Positions 24,640 to 35,883 of a DNA stretch of 64,000 nucleotides are shown here, piece by piece. The DNA lies in assembly GCA_964035795.1 (NCBI GenBank), contig OZ038323.1:6496217-6560216 (forward strand), in the 5' to 3' direction. The stretch is from Pterobdella sp. o SKG-2022 (taxonomy: Eukaryota > Annelida > Clitellata > Hirudinida > Piscicolidae). The stretch's first letter is position 1. Each line of letters begins with the position of its first letter. The notes beneath the pieces were generated by a model. That model did not search any database, was not told the origin of the DNA, and was given only the letters and a program-made list of their open reading frames with translations. The translations under genes and the position numbers were made by a program.

Positions 24640-25140
24640 TACATTATGACTCGTGCTACACTCAAGCCTTTTCTGTTTGTACCGCAAGTTCATCTTTTAG
24701 AGACGCTTATCAACCCTCATCGTCTTTTTCTGCTTTTTTTATTTCATTTACTGGTGTCTAAGTTCATTTTAGATGTTTACATCATTCTTCTCCTTAAGGG
24801 CATGAGATTTCTAATCCGTACAATAGAATGCAGATGACAACAGTTCTGTAGTTTTTCAATTCAGATTTAATTTCAAATACAAGCCTTGTTTGTTTTTTTT
24901 TTACTCATTCATCTAAGAATAACTCCACATCTCTCAATTTTATCTTCACTCAAGAAAAATGACGTTATTGGTTTATCATGTCTGAAATTTTTTTGATTCT
25001 AAGCTAATTTTTAAGCCCCGAAACTTTCAACATTGAAACAAAGCAATAGCTTAATATTTCTAAAACATAAATACAGTCATCTGCAAATCGCACTACCAGA
25101 ATTACAATCCATCTGAGTTTGGTCCTAGTTGTAAGTTCCG
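24640..25140 (-). pseudogene. Decayed non-LTR reverse transcriptase fragment
   Basis: Translated on the minus strand across several frames, the region shows RFADDCIYVLEILSYC followed by SGLKI, then ILLYGLEI. This is the order of the FADD catalytic box, the following GLKIN-type motif and the LLYG(C)E motif of LINE reverse transcriptases. Stops and frameshifts are frequent and no endonuclease or 3' end could be placed. Clade not assigned. Confidence 0.55.
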
Positions 25141-26076
25141 CCAAGTTCAAAAGATCATCAATTATGGTTTGAATCAAACTTCTAGCGTTTGCATTTTTAT
25201 TTGCACTTCAGTTATGCATATGAGAGTCTGAATGCAACAGTCGCTTAAACACAGCTTTAATTTCTTAAAAAAACGAGGTTTTTGATGTTAGTTTTTTGTC
25301 ATTTTGTCGCTTAAGAACTATATCATGATATTTTTCAAACGTAGAAGACTGCAAGCTTTGATAATATCTTATATAATCCAGTTATGTAAAGAGTATTCTT
25401 TGGGTTTAATAAAACAATAATTAGATCTCTCAATTTTTAACAGAAATAAAATTTGTTAACAAATTTTGTTGATATCTTATCAAATATTTATTTTTTAAAA
25501 AGAAAAAAATACGAGTTTTACTAGCGCCTCTGTTGGGATAAGCTCATGGGACAATTTAAGAGAAACAATCAGATTGTTTTGGGTGGCATATTGAACGCAG
25601 TTGACACAGAATTTTGAAAAAACTACTTTAAAATCATTGGAGTCACCTTGCTGTGATTTAGATGATTTGAACCTCATGGTTTCTACTACATCGTGTGAGT
25701 AGATTTATAACGATGAAAACAAAACATGGCGCGCCTATATGCAATATTTATGAGAAAAATTTAAAAACAGTATTTTGTAATTTATGAGCTCAAAAACGTG
25801 AATTTTCTTCGAAAATACAAATGTCTTGAAGTCAAATTCTCCCACTAAAACGCGAAAATCACAAACTTTCAAACCTTAGAGGAACTAAAAAATGTTCTGA
25901 CATCAATACAGAAATATAATTAAAACTTGAATTAAATGAGAATAAATTCTTAAAATGATTTTTAAAATTTTTTTATTATGATAATTCAAATGTCCTCAAA
26001 GGTATGTATAAACCAAAGTAAAATTTTAACAGTTCAATGTATGAATAATATATTCTCTAAGGAACTTATGAAACGA

Positions 26077-26084
26077 TATAAATA
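26077..26084 (+). promoter_or_regulatory. TATA box of the Kunitz-like gene
   Basis: TATAAATA lies 87 bp upstream of the ATG of the Kunitz-like gene, a spacing compatible with a TATA promoter and a short 5' leader. Confidence 0.6.
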
Positions 26085-26170
26085 GAGCCAGCAATCTTGA
26101 TCAAACCATCCATTTTTTCATCGTTCAAATCTTTTTCACTCTTGGTAATATTTGAGTATTCCCCTTCAGA

Positions 26171-26543
26171 ATGTTCTTCTGTGCTTTGTTGCTTGTTTGC
26201 CTAGTGAATTTGGTCGTTTCAAAGCCACGTGAGTGTAGATTAATTTTTAAATTTGCATCATATATTGATATATTTACTCACAGCTAATGGAGACTACCAT
26301 GAAGAGATATATGATAGATTGGGCATTGGTTCTGAAAAGTTCTACGATAAAAACAACTGTCAAAAGCTCCCTGAAACCATTGACTTTAGTCAATCGGCTT
26401 TAAAAACTCTCTACGTTGGTTATTTCTACCACCCCGAGAAAGATACATGTTTCTCATTTGTAGGTGAAACCCTCCAAAACACAATTTTCCCCCATTTCGA
26501 AGTCTGTCTCAAAACTTGCCAAAAGGAGTATAAAGGTTTTTAG
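26171..26543 (+). CDS. Secreted Kunitz-like protein lacking the C2-C4 disulphide
   Basis: Two exons, 26171-26228 and 26284-26543, flank a 55-bp intron with a GTGAGT donor; they total 318 nt, or 105 aa. Exon 1 is almost exactly a signal peptide (MFFCALLLVCLVNLVVS). The mature part keeps the Kunitz landmarks NNCQKLP, GYFYHPEKDTCFSF and the closing CLKTC (CxxxC), but has only four of the six conserved cysteines. By position these are C1, C3, C5 and C6, so the C1-C6 and C3-C5 bridges can form. C2, which flanks the usual inhibitory P1 site, and its partner C4 are absent. C1 to C3 is 30 residues, slightly longer than in BPTI-type domains. A protease-inhibitor or binding role in the extracellular space is inferred, with reactive-site function doubtful. 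An in-frame alternative splice near 26528 would change only the last residues. Confidence 0.75.
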
Positions 26544-26693
26544 TAATTTTAATTTGGGTTTCTTTGGGAGTTTTTAAAAATATTTTATTTTCAGGTTCAG
26601 ATTGAGCTATTTCTTTCGTTGGAACAAACTGTTCTCATTTGAAAATACACTAATGAATTATGAAAAAGTTAAATTTGTCATAAATTTTAGTTG

Positions 26694-26699
26694 AATAAA
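26694..26699 (+). terminator. Polyadenylation signal of the Kunitz-like gene
   Basis: AATAAA about 150 bp past the stop, in AT-rich 3' sequence. Confidence 0.5.
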
Positions 26700-27269
26700 A
26701 AATAGTATCAAAATATTTTCTCTTTTTGTGAAGTTATTTTCAAAAACAACTTACAAAAAATTGATACATGATGTCGCTAAAAAATTCAATATATTCAATT
26801 AAAAAAAATTTACATACATGAATGGCATGTAAACTTGCACGAAGAATCTTTACTGATTAGTGCATCAATTTTATCAATTTTTATGATATCTATTAGGGTG
26901 GGCTTTGAGCAGTTTAGGCTATTGACTTTAATTGCGAAATTTTGATTTTTAATTGCATAATAACAGAATTTTAAATCAATAGAAAATCATCGAGAGTATA
27001 ATCTAAAATATATTCATACTAATACTAAGTGTTCCCTCTTCATAAATGTACACTACAACAACAGAATGATAAAGCCTTAGCTTTACATGTACAAAATAAC
27101 GAAATATACAGAAAAAAAATTAATAAAAAACTATGTATATATATTTATTTTGAATAAAAAAATTTTAAAATTTGAATAAACTGAGATTTTTGTTATCATG
27201 CTCCAATTATTATTATTATTCAAGTTAGCTTTTAAACTTCAGGTTTGTGAAAGTATCATTGGTAAAAAC

Positions 27270-28164
27270 ATGAATCGAAGATTTTTATTGCAGAATATTT
27301 TTTTGAGAAATTTTAGAAAACATGAATTAAAGGATTTGAAGCCGCATGTTTTTTTTTGTCGTTATTATACAATTTTAAGCCACCAACTATCCACTCCAAA
27401 CCAATATTTCCTGAGTCAAAAAAACATTAAAATTCAACCGTTCTATACGAATTGTTTTTTGAAAAGAGCCCACCATCATCACGAATGTATTCGTAAGCTT
27501 GACTGTTGGCAGTGTGGCAAAGAAATTAATGCAGAGTTGGAACAATTTTTTTGTGAATGTGGTGTTCTTCAACCTCCTATCACTACAAGAAGTTATTTCC
27601 AAATTTTTGGATTGCCAGAATCTTTTGATATTGATATGCAAAAATTGAAAATAGGACTTCAAGGTTTGCAGTTACTACTGCATCCTGACAAATGTGCTAA
27701 CAAATCAAAAGTAGATACATTGTCAAATACATTTAACTTTCATTATTTTTCTAATAGTTTATGTTGTTTTTTATCAGATAGAAAAAAAGTATGCAGAAGA
27801 GCACTCAGCAATCGTGAATGAGGCATATAGCACCCTGCAAAACCCCCTTACTCGAGGTCTTTATCTGCTGCACATTGACCCCAAAAACAACCAACTTGAA
27901 AGTGAAATTGACATTGGCAAAGACTTTTTAGGCAGTATGTTGGATCTGAATGAAGACATAGAAGAGTGTACAGATGAAAAGAGCTTAATGGTAGTTGAGA
28001 AAAAGTTAAACAAAGAAATTAGTGGTTTAGTGGATGAAATATCAGGCAATTTCAAGAGTAGTGATAATGAAAATGCCAAAAAAAACCTTGCAATGTTGAA
28101 GTATTTGAACTCTGCTTCGAACAGAATCAAAGACATAAAGAGAGAAAAGCATTATGATACTTAG
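27270..28164 (+). CDS. HSCB: HSCB, mitochondrial Fe-S cluster co-chaperone
   Basis: Two exons, 27270-27710 and 27778-28164, with a 67-bp intron; 275 aa. HSCB recruits HSPA9-type Hsp70 to the scaffold ISCU and stimulates cluster transfer in mitochondria. The N-terminus is basic and amphipathic (MNRRFLLQNIFLRNFRK), consistent with a targeting presequence; an in-frame ATG at 27198 would add 24 residues. A zinc-finger-like module follows (CWQCGKEINAELEQFFCECG), then a J-domain with the HPD motif in LLLHPDKC, split by the intron, and NEAYSTLQNPLTRGLYLLHI, which matches the animal HSCB signature. The C-terminal three-helix region is diverged but of normal length. The second metal-binding pair is CxC instead of the usual CxxC. 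An AATAAA lies at about 28244. Confidence 0.92.
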
Positions 28165-28243
28165 TTGCAGTTATATCAATATTTTTATTTGGTGTTTTGG
28201 ATTCCAAATAATTCAATGAATGTATATTAAATTTAATTTTTCA

Positions 28244-28249
28244 AATAAA
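28244..28249 (+). terminator. Polyadenylation signal of HSCB
   Basis: The sequence TTCAAATAAAAAG about 80 bp past the HSCB stop contains the canonical hexamer AATAAA. Confidence 0.5.
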
Positions 28250-29498
28250 AAGTCTGTTTTTTAGTTTATTTGTTAAAATTCAGACGTTAATATTGTAATT
28301 TGAATAACATTATATAAGAAGAATTATTATTACATTTGAAATTTGGGTATTATTTTTTAAACAATACAAACGTGAAGAAACGCTAAGACATTTTTTTGAA
28401 ATTTTGATATCTTAAATCAGCTTAAATCGTCTTCTTGAGCGCTGCAACACGTCAACTGAGAGGGTTTGGTACCAATTTAGTTATTCCAACATTATATAAA
28501 CATATAATGTTGATTAATATTTTTATTATACATTTAACGTTTTTTGTTTTATAGCATGAGGTTAGACGGTTAGGTGATTAATAATTTTATCTGATAAATA
28601 GTTTGTTAATTTTATTTCATACAGAAGTTTTTGATTTCCATTAAATCATCATCGGGTAAAATAGAATAATGCGCTTGTATTTATTTACATAACAAAAAAA
28701 TAACAGACAACTATTTTTACTATTATTTTAAAATTCTTCCGTTAATTTGCTAATGATATGTCTTTCATGGAAAATTGTTGAATAAACCTGTTTTCAAACA
28801 TCTTCATATTTCAAAGTTACTATAAAAAAATATATATAAAAAATAGTGCTTGAAAATGTTTCACTTCGTATTTTCGACAAAATCATTGTGTCCGATGATG
28901 TTTTATATTTCGTTATGGGTAGAAAAAATAATTTTTTTATATAATCAATAGTTGGTAAACATTATTTAATATGAGTTATTAATCTCAAAACGCTTCATAA
29001 TGACTCGATCAAGCTAAGATCATTACAAAAGCATTTGATTTCACCATTACAGTACAATGTTATGGTAGTTAAGCTTGATAAAATGAAGTTCTTAAAGATA
29101 GCCGTACAAACAATGGTGTTTTTTAAAAACCAAAAAAAAAAAATATTTTCATTTCATCATTGTTAAAGTATAGCTTCTTCGATAAAAGAAATGGAAGTTA
29201 CCATTTAAACTTTTAAAAACATATTTTGAACAATAAAAATAGTTTTCCACTAATATCTCGTTAAGAAACTGAACATATGAAATTTAAATCGGATTGTGAA
29301 TTTTTTCAACTTTAAATTTTGTTGAAGGATGTTTTTAGCAGTCTATTGACATTAAAAAACATTCAAATGTGGATTATAAAGGAAGATTACATCGATAAAA
29401 TGATTATCCCCAAACTGATAATGATTGCTTCTCGGCTTAGTAGCTAACACTCAAGTATCATATGGTTAAATTTGGTTTAAGACTTTGAAAATTTTATT
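28250..29498. other. Gene-free stretch
   Basis: AT-rich unique sequence between HSCB and a foldback element. It could contain the 3' exons of the coiled-coil gene on the minus strand, but none was recognised. Confidence 0.4.
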
Positions 29499-29647
29499 TA
29501 TATAATTTCAGAACACTGGTTAGTTTATTAAGATACGAAGCTTTTGGTTAGCAAAGTAACATTTTCAAGTCTAATACTTGAAAATTTTACTTTGTTAACC
29601 AAAAGCTTCGTATCTTAATAAACTAACCAGTGTTCTGAAATTATATT
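29499..29647. repeat. Near-perfect foldback element
   Basis: Two arms of about 70 bp are inverted copies with roughly two mismatches, around a spacer of only a few bases (TCTAATA). The arms contain CAGAACACTGGTTAGTTTAT and GATACGAAGCTTTTGGTTA. The near-perfect match implies recent insertion, gene conversion or selection for the hairpin. No other copy was recognised in this window. Confidence 0.85.
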
Positions 29648-29726
29648 CATTTTACGGTTTGGCTCTTGAAAAAATCAAAAAATTAGTTATTTAGCGTTAA
29701 ATTTAAGCTATATACTAATACCCTAC

Positions 29727-32648
29727 CTTTCTGTACATGGAATCTGCGATAGCTTTGAGACACATTGCTTCTTCTGTCATTTCCTGCACCATCTTGCGTA
29801 GCTTGCAGTTGTCTCGCTTCAACTGTTTAAAGTTGTTGTAAACGTTTTAATTTTTTAATGTCTTTTTATTATAGTGTAGCAAAGTAAGGTAGTTAAAGTA
29901 GATGATCATATAGTTTAGTTACATAGGGGGTTTCACAATACGTCAATTCCTCACTGAGGCTTCAACACTGGCTTGTTTTTTGGTTTTTAGCAGACTTGAT
30001 TAATGTAATTCTCTTCTATACAACATTACTAGACACCAACAAGAACGACTTCAGCGAATACTGTATAAGGCTGCCAAGATATCATTGACCATAAACATAC
30101 CGCATCACTACCTTCATCACTTATCTAAAATTACCTTTCACAACTTGATTGGCTTTCAGTTTACCATAGAATAGTTTTAAAAATAGCATTTATAACGTTT
30201 AAAACTTATACCACATCCACTCCAGGCTACTTATACAACCTCATTCAGAGAAGACCCAACCCGAGGTTGCTTTGATGGTCAGCTGCTACACTCTTCATAA
30301 AGAATAGTACCACTACTATATATTCAAAAGAGGTTTCAGACATGCGCTTTCTGCTGTTTGGAACTCTCTACCCCCCGACATAAGAAACTCAACATCATTA
30401 GCCACTTTTAAGTCTCGTCTTAAAACATATCTCTATAGACACTCTTTCAACAATATTTGACGCGGGGGCGCTTCAGTTTCTTTTCATGGCGCTATATAAA
30501 TTGTTATTATTAAGTAGCCAGAGTAGGCAAATACGTTGAAAAATTATGATCTGAAGATTTGTGACTATCTGTTTAAGATATTATTTTTGAGTATTTAAAT
30601 TCTCAAAGATTTTTATTGTTTGAATTAAAAATTTCTAAAAAAACATATTTTGTCAAGTCATTGACGCATCAAGTCGTATAAAAAGTGTGTGAACAATTGG
30701 AAAAACTTGGAAAAAAATGTCTTGTTATGAAAATAAAAAACGCAGATGACTCGGCAAACTATATAATTGAGAATAGGAGTGAATTTCATCAATAAGAACT
30801 TTTTGTAGACACACCCATTAATACAAATCATTCAAAAAACAACATTAATCAATGTATAATTGAACAAAAATTCTGATAACTTCATAGCGGCGGAAGAAAT
30901 GAATATCACATAGATGAAGCGTGAAACCAGTAGAACTTTTGGGAAAGAACCCCCAAAGAGAATAATAGAAAAAGTATGTTGCAATATTGAATGAATGCTG
31001 AATTTTATGTGGCTGAATTTACCGAAATATACGATGAAAAATGAATCTGAAGAGAGAATTTTATCAAAGCTTTTGGTCGTATGGCTTTTCCTACATGTTT
31101 TCCGTTAAAAAAAAATGAACAATATTTATATCCTCAAATTAATTTTAAAGCTTTTTTTTCTTTGTTGATGAAAAGATTGTTTATTGAAACTAGTCTGATG
31201 AGAGCAGAATTGTAACACAATCAGCGCCAAATTGCTAGAAACATTTATTTTGACAAGATATATCAAACCAGAATTACAGGAAGTTATAGAAGATTGTTCA
31301 GCATCACACTCTAAAGGGTATTAGACCAACCAGCTAGCAGGCCTCAACATTGAAAGGTCGGCAGTATAGTGTCACTCAGAATGCATCTTTCAAAGTTCTT
31401 AAGTTTTTAACTTACTGTGGGACAGGCGTTTACTGAATTTTCAAAACGGGGTTAAAGTTGATTCTTTCTTCCTTAATGATGTAGTAAATGAGCTATGTAG
31501 ACTGAGTCAACATAATCTTCCAAAAACTTGTTTTTCGGCGCACCACTGGAAAACAACTATTAACAGAAACAAAAAAATGTTGGTTATTTTTTAGAGAAAT
31601 TACTTAACGGTAATCGAATCGATTAATAAAAAAGACTAAAGAAGCTTGTGGATATTATTTCTGGGCCTTCCTTAATCGACTTTTTTACATTAGCTAAAAC
31701 TGTGCCAATTTCCACAAATAAGTTGCAATTTTATTGAACAAACTGAAAATAGATATCTGTTAAAACATTAAACCTGGCACATTTGTTTTCCAGCTATGTC
31801 ACATTGTTCCTTCACTTGGTGATCTTCGATCTTCAGGTAGCATTTTAGGTGCTGGTCGTGGGATTAATCAGTTATGACATAGCTTATTTTCAATGTTATT
31901 TGAAGTTAATTATTATTGGAATTTCGACGAAGCATGATTGTACCTCGATCTGGTCCACTAGGCATTTCCTTCTGTCTTTCATCACTTCGATTTCCTAGTG
32001 GAACAATTAAATTGTGCAAGAATTTTTTTAAGAAATGATTTATATGATGTAGTTTAGGAAAAAATTTAATTGAGCTTTCATGAATTATTAAGAGTATCTG
32101 TGTTTTAATATGATTCGTTTTATATATAATATTCAACAATTTTTAACGTGATTTATGAGAAAAGTTCAGTACATTTATTGAGCAAAAACAGCTTCAATTT
32201 TTGATAAGTTAAGCGAAAAACGAATATTTTATAAAAAAGGCTAAACTTTTCAAAAATTATAGCTAATTTTGCTCAATAAATGTACTTATAATTTTTCTCA
32301 TAAATCGACGTTGAAAATTGTTGAATATTGCTTTTAAGAAAATTAAGATGTTTTTTAAAATTTATATATTATATTGTGGTTTTAAAATTATAAACATTCA
32401 AACCTATTTTTTCAAACCATACTTTCAAAGAAAACAACTTTCTAACATATGATTTTAAAAATACAACCATAGTTTACGATTTCAATTGGACTAGTAGCTT
32501 TTCTAAAATATGTGCACTTTTTCATTATGAAACCCTCAAATGAGAAACATATAGAAAGCAGGACAGATTTCAAACCTCTTTTAAGCTTTGTAATTCCTTG
32601 CATTGGCATTCCGTCATGGTGTTTAGCCAACTTACACAAGTTGACGAT
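29727..32648 (-). CDS. Unidentified coiled-coil protein (four exons, both ends missing)
   Basis: Exons in transcription order: 32576-32648, 31944-31994, 31774-31851 and 29727-29822. All internal junctions are phase 0. The joined peptide contains CQCKELQSLKE, then EIEVMKDRRKCLVDQIE, HLKCYLKIEDHQVKEQCDIA, and LKRDNCKLRKMVQEMTEEAM. Hydrophobic residues fall at heptad positions nearly throughout, so the part seen is one continuous coiled coil, unusually rich in Cys. No start or stop codon was found; 5' exons should lie between 32.65 and 33.15 kb and 3' exons below 29.7 kb. The family is not recognised; cytoskeletal, centrosomal and ciliary proteins often look like this. A LINE tail sits in the 1.9-kb intron before the last exon. 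Confidence 0.55.
30030..30520 (+). mobile_element. 3' end of an L2/CR1-like LINE (decayed)
   Basis: The last part of the reverse-transcriptase ORF is readable: RHALSAVWNSLPPDIRNSTS followed by LATFKSRLKTYLYRHSFN and a stop at about 30461. This is the typical C-terminal string of L2/CR1-group elements. Further 5' the frame is broken by stops. After the stop the sequence GGCGCTATATAAATTGTTATTATTA forms a short 3' tail of the kind these LINEs carry. It sits in an intron of the coiled-coil gene on the opposite strand. Confidence 0.8.
32129..32330. repeat. Foldback element, family A
   Basis: Inverted arms of about 80 bp read ATTCAACAATTTTTAACGTG...TTTATTGAGCAAAA on the left, with their reverse complement on the right. 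The centre carries TTTTTGATAAGTTAAGC and its partner, as in the elements at 47.4 and 61.6 kb. No coding capacity. Confidence 0.75.
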
Positions 32649-33151
32649 CTTAAAACGAAACTGTTCTGGTGTTTAGATTTGTTTATATAGAATTTTTAAT
32701 TTTTTGTTGTTTTTATGACGTTATGAATTTATAGAGCCAAGTAATTTGGCAATATTGTTCTTGTAAAAAAGGAAATTTATATTTAATGACGAAGAAAGCA
32801 ACTGAGAGGCCAAAAAAGAAAAACTTCAAATAGAACTTCCTAAAGTTTTTGAAAGCAAAATCATATAAAAAAATTATTCTTCAAAAAACAATATTTCGAA
32901 AATGGCTACTATAAAATGTTATCTATTCAAAAAAAACACGAAGCTTTTCGCAAGACTAGCTTACACTATCTAGTGAACTATACGATTGCTCTTCAACTAG
33001 TTAACTAAGATTTCAACGCAAACATTAGTCGTCGTTATACGTTTTAAGGTTTGGTACCCCCAATTTCACAAGTAAAAGAAAGTAATAGTTTTGAAACTTT
33101 ATTTAAATAATAAACGACATTTACTTAAAAACTTGCAATAAAAAAAATATT

Positions 33152-35883
33152 TTATAATTCTGAGAATTTAGGCATCTCGTTGGGTAGCAGTGTTTTCCTG
33201 CTAACCCCGTCCTTGTTGATGTTCGCCAGTCTTACTATACCACCACTAGACCCGTCCCTCCCCATGGCCAAGCTAACAGCTAAAACAGAATGCCACTTGT
33301 TAGATTATGCTATATTAATATTTATAATAGATTTATACTATTAATAGTAACTAAATAGATTTTTTAATAAAACATCAAGTAAGAATTTTTTAATACATAT
33401 ATTGAAAAAAGATACATATGATGCTTTTTAAAAAATAACGACATAGATATGTAGTAAACTGAACATCAGGTCACCCTTAAAAGCACCACCAGAAAAACAA
33501 AATAACTACTATGGATAAGCAAACATATAAATAATAATAATGATATAAATAACATAACATTGATACATAATGATCACATTAAAACACAAGGTTGTAAGAC
33601 ACACACCATTAGCAGTGAAGTTGAGGCAGTCATCAGCATTCATGTTCTCCTTGTACATTGCATCCACATACCCGTATATGTAACCACTGCCTGAACCCCC
33701 AATGCTGAAGGCTTGTCTCGTGCACATGCCTCCCAGAGGAATGCTGTACACCTGATCAATTATTTGAGGAGTGATTGGAGTAAAAGAGATTTATGACAGG
33801 TTGGAGTAGACTGCTTTATTTTGAGATTTAAATCAAAGAAAAAATTAAAATGATTTAACAAAATATTTTTTAAAATTATTTAAAACCTAACACAATGATT
33901 TGAAGTTATTTCTTGTATTTAAAACATGTATAATGCTACAAGTTTTAAAAATAAAATCCATAAAATAAAGATGAAAATAGAGTCTTTACAAGAAAAGATA
34001 GAAATCCTGATAAATATCAGCAAGCATAACATTTAATTACAATGAATATTGACAAAAACTTCTAAGAAAAATTATGAACAAACTAAACAAAATCATCAGC
34101 ACATATTGATAATGAGGCACCCACCTGTCCACCTTCCACAGCATCCCACCCTGCACAAATGATCCCAGCACTCATCTGGTCCCTGTATCGGTAGCACAAG
34201 TCCTGGAAGAGCTTGGCTGCTGTTCTCACCAAAGGAGGCCCTCCAAACTCCATCCTGTGGGTGTTAGCATTGGTTTTCTATACTAGATTTTTTACTTGAT
34301 GTGAATTTGACTAAGAAAAAAATTTGTGCTATTTTTATGGGGTAAGACTGGTATCTTTTTATGACTAGATATCCTTTATCACAGTCGTTTTCATAAAAAT
34401 TCATTGATTTTTCAGTGATTTAAAGCTTGTGGTTTCATTGTTCATATGTATTATGATGTTTATAATTAGGAAATGTTCAGGTTGAAGATTCATATACTAA
34501 TAGTAACATTAGTTACCAATGAGAATATAGGATACATTGAAAAGCTTTCTCAAAATAAATAATTCAAATATTGTTGTGTTTTCATGATTAACAATTTTGA
34601 AGATCATTCACAATATTAGTAACATTTAAAGCTAGAATGAGCAAGTGGTGCTTCCAATTGCAAAAACCCTTAAAAACAGGTCTTAAAAGAGGTTTTCAAA
34701 TGAAATTTTTATAATTTATTGACCTTGGATTGATTGGTATGGAGAATTATTATTATATACTGATATAATAATAACATGATATGAAGAGTTATCTGATAAT
34801 GATAGAAATGTATAGAAAAGCTTCATCAAAATGAAAAACTCAAATATTAGTGTTTTTATGATTCCCAATATAATATATAATAATAATGTAATAAAAATAT
34901 TTGAAATTAAATATTCTTGAACAAAATTATTAAGATTTTATATAATAAATAAATGGGTTCAAAATTCTCAATTCCAACAATAAAATTCAGATAAACAAAT
35001 GTTCATTGAACTTTTGGTTTGAATAAATTTTTTTAATGTTATATAATGCAGTATTTATAAAGCGCTTGCTACAAATTTAATTCAACAAAAACACATTTGG
35101 AGCAGGTGCTAATTTTCTGCCCACATCTGATCAAACCCAAAGTTTAGAAAATTAGTTTAATGCTTTACCAGCTGAGCTATTTAGGTCGAAAATGAGCTAG
35201 TATCAGTTACCAGTAATAAGATAAATATAAACAAAGCTTGAAAAGTAGAAAAAAAATAACTTGTGCACGGAGAGATGGTAAGCCACAACATTGGCTATGG
35301 CTTGTGTGTCTGCTGCAGATCCTGATCGACAACAATATATGTTGTCTGTGACCTAGATGGAATGACCAGATTTTGAATTTTTGAATAAAATTAGAATGTG
35401 GAAATCATTGACAAGTGAAAAAAGCATTAAGTGTTGAAAAGATGAGGTACAATTGAAGGTTAAGAAAAAATCATCAATATGTTTGAAATAAATTTAATAT
35501 ATAATAAAAAATAAAATTAATTATTATATTTTACTTTTGTTAATTTGTCTGTGACTCTGTTAGCAATGTAGCTTCTGGAAATGATTAACAAAAGTTAAGT
35601 TATTAGTTTCAATCAACTGACAATTCAAATGACGTTACCCTGTAGTAGTTCTTGAATCAGCTCCAATCACTACACCACCATCATACTCAACAGCCATTAT
35701 AGTTGTCTGTGAAAGTATAATTATTTACAACATAGCAATTTCAACAGTAGATTGTCAGAAAGTAGCTGAAAATGAAAATTTGATAAATTCGCATACTCCA
35801 GTTTTTTCAGCCTCCAAAAAATCCAAACCAAACATGTCGGACTCATTTAAATTAAAAAACTGCTCCGTAATAGCTGAAGTCAT
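33152..35883 (-). CDS. PSMB6: Proteasome subunit beta type-6 (beta1, caspase-like)
   Basis: Seven exons: 35797-35883, 35639-35706, 35535-35574, 35261-35352, 34125-34254, 33607-33751 and 33152-33279. They sum to 690 nt, or 229 aa. It is the catalytic beta1 subunit of the 20S core, cleaving after acidic residues. The propeptide is 29 residues and ends EAEKTG; the exon boundary falls exactly at the Gly|Thr autocleavage site, so the mature chain starts [11 protein letters not shown] with catalytic Thr1. Asp17 and Lys33 are present in [10 protein letters not shown] and [45 protein letters not shown] and [18 protein letters not shown] all match PSMB6 rather than PSMB9-like immunosubunits. It is transcribed away from IFT81 across a 204-bp gap. 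Confidence 0.96.
34510..34605 (+). repeat. Dispersed repeat family C, copy 2
   Basis: Within a PSMB6 intron. The order GTTACCAATGAGAATATAGG, GAAAAGCTTTCTCAAAATAA, TCAAATATTGTTGTGTTTTC, ATGATTAACAAT matches the copy at 10.2 kb. Confidence 0.6.
34775..34880 (+). repeat. Dispersed repeat family C, copy 3
   Basis: In the same PSMB6 intron as copy 2, about 170 bp further on. GTTATCTGATAATGATAGAA, GAAAAGCTTCATCAAAATG and ATGATTCCCAATAT identify it. The order and orientation match the other two copies. Confidence 0.6.
35035..35190 (-). mobile_element. tRNA-derived SINE, copy 1
   Basis: Read on the minus strand, a tRNA-like head has box A (ATAGCTCAGCTGG), GTAAAGCATTAAACTAATTT and a degraded box B (GGGTTTGATC). 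A tail with AAATTTGTAGCAAGCGCTTT and CTGCATTATATAA follows. The same head and tail occur in the same order at 56.25 kb. It lies in a PSMB6 intron, in the same orientation as the gene. Confidence 0.75.
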
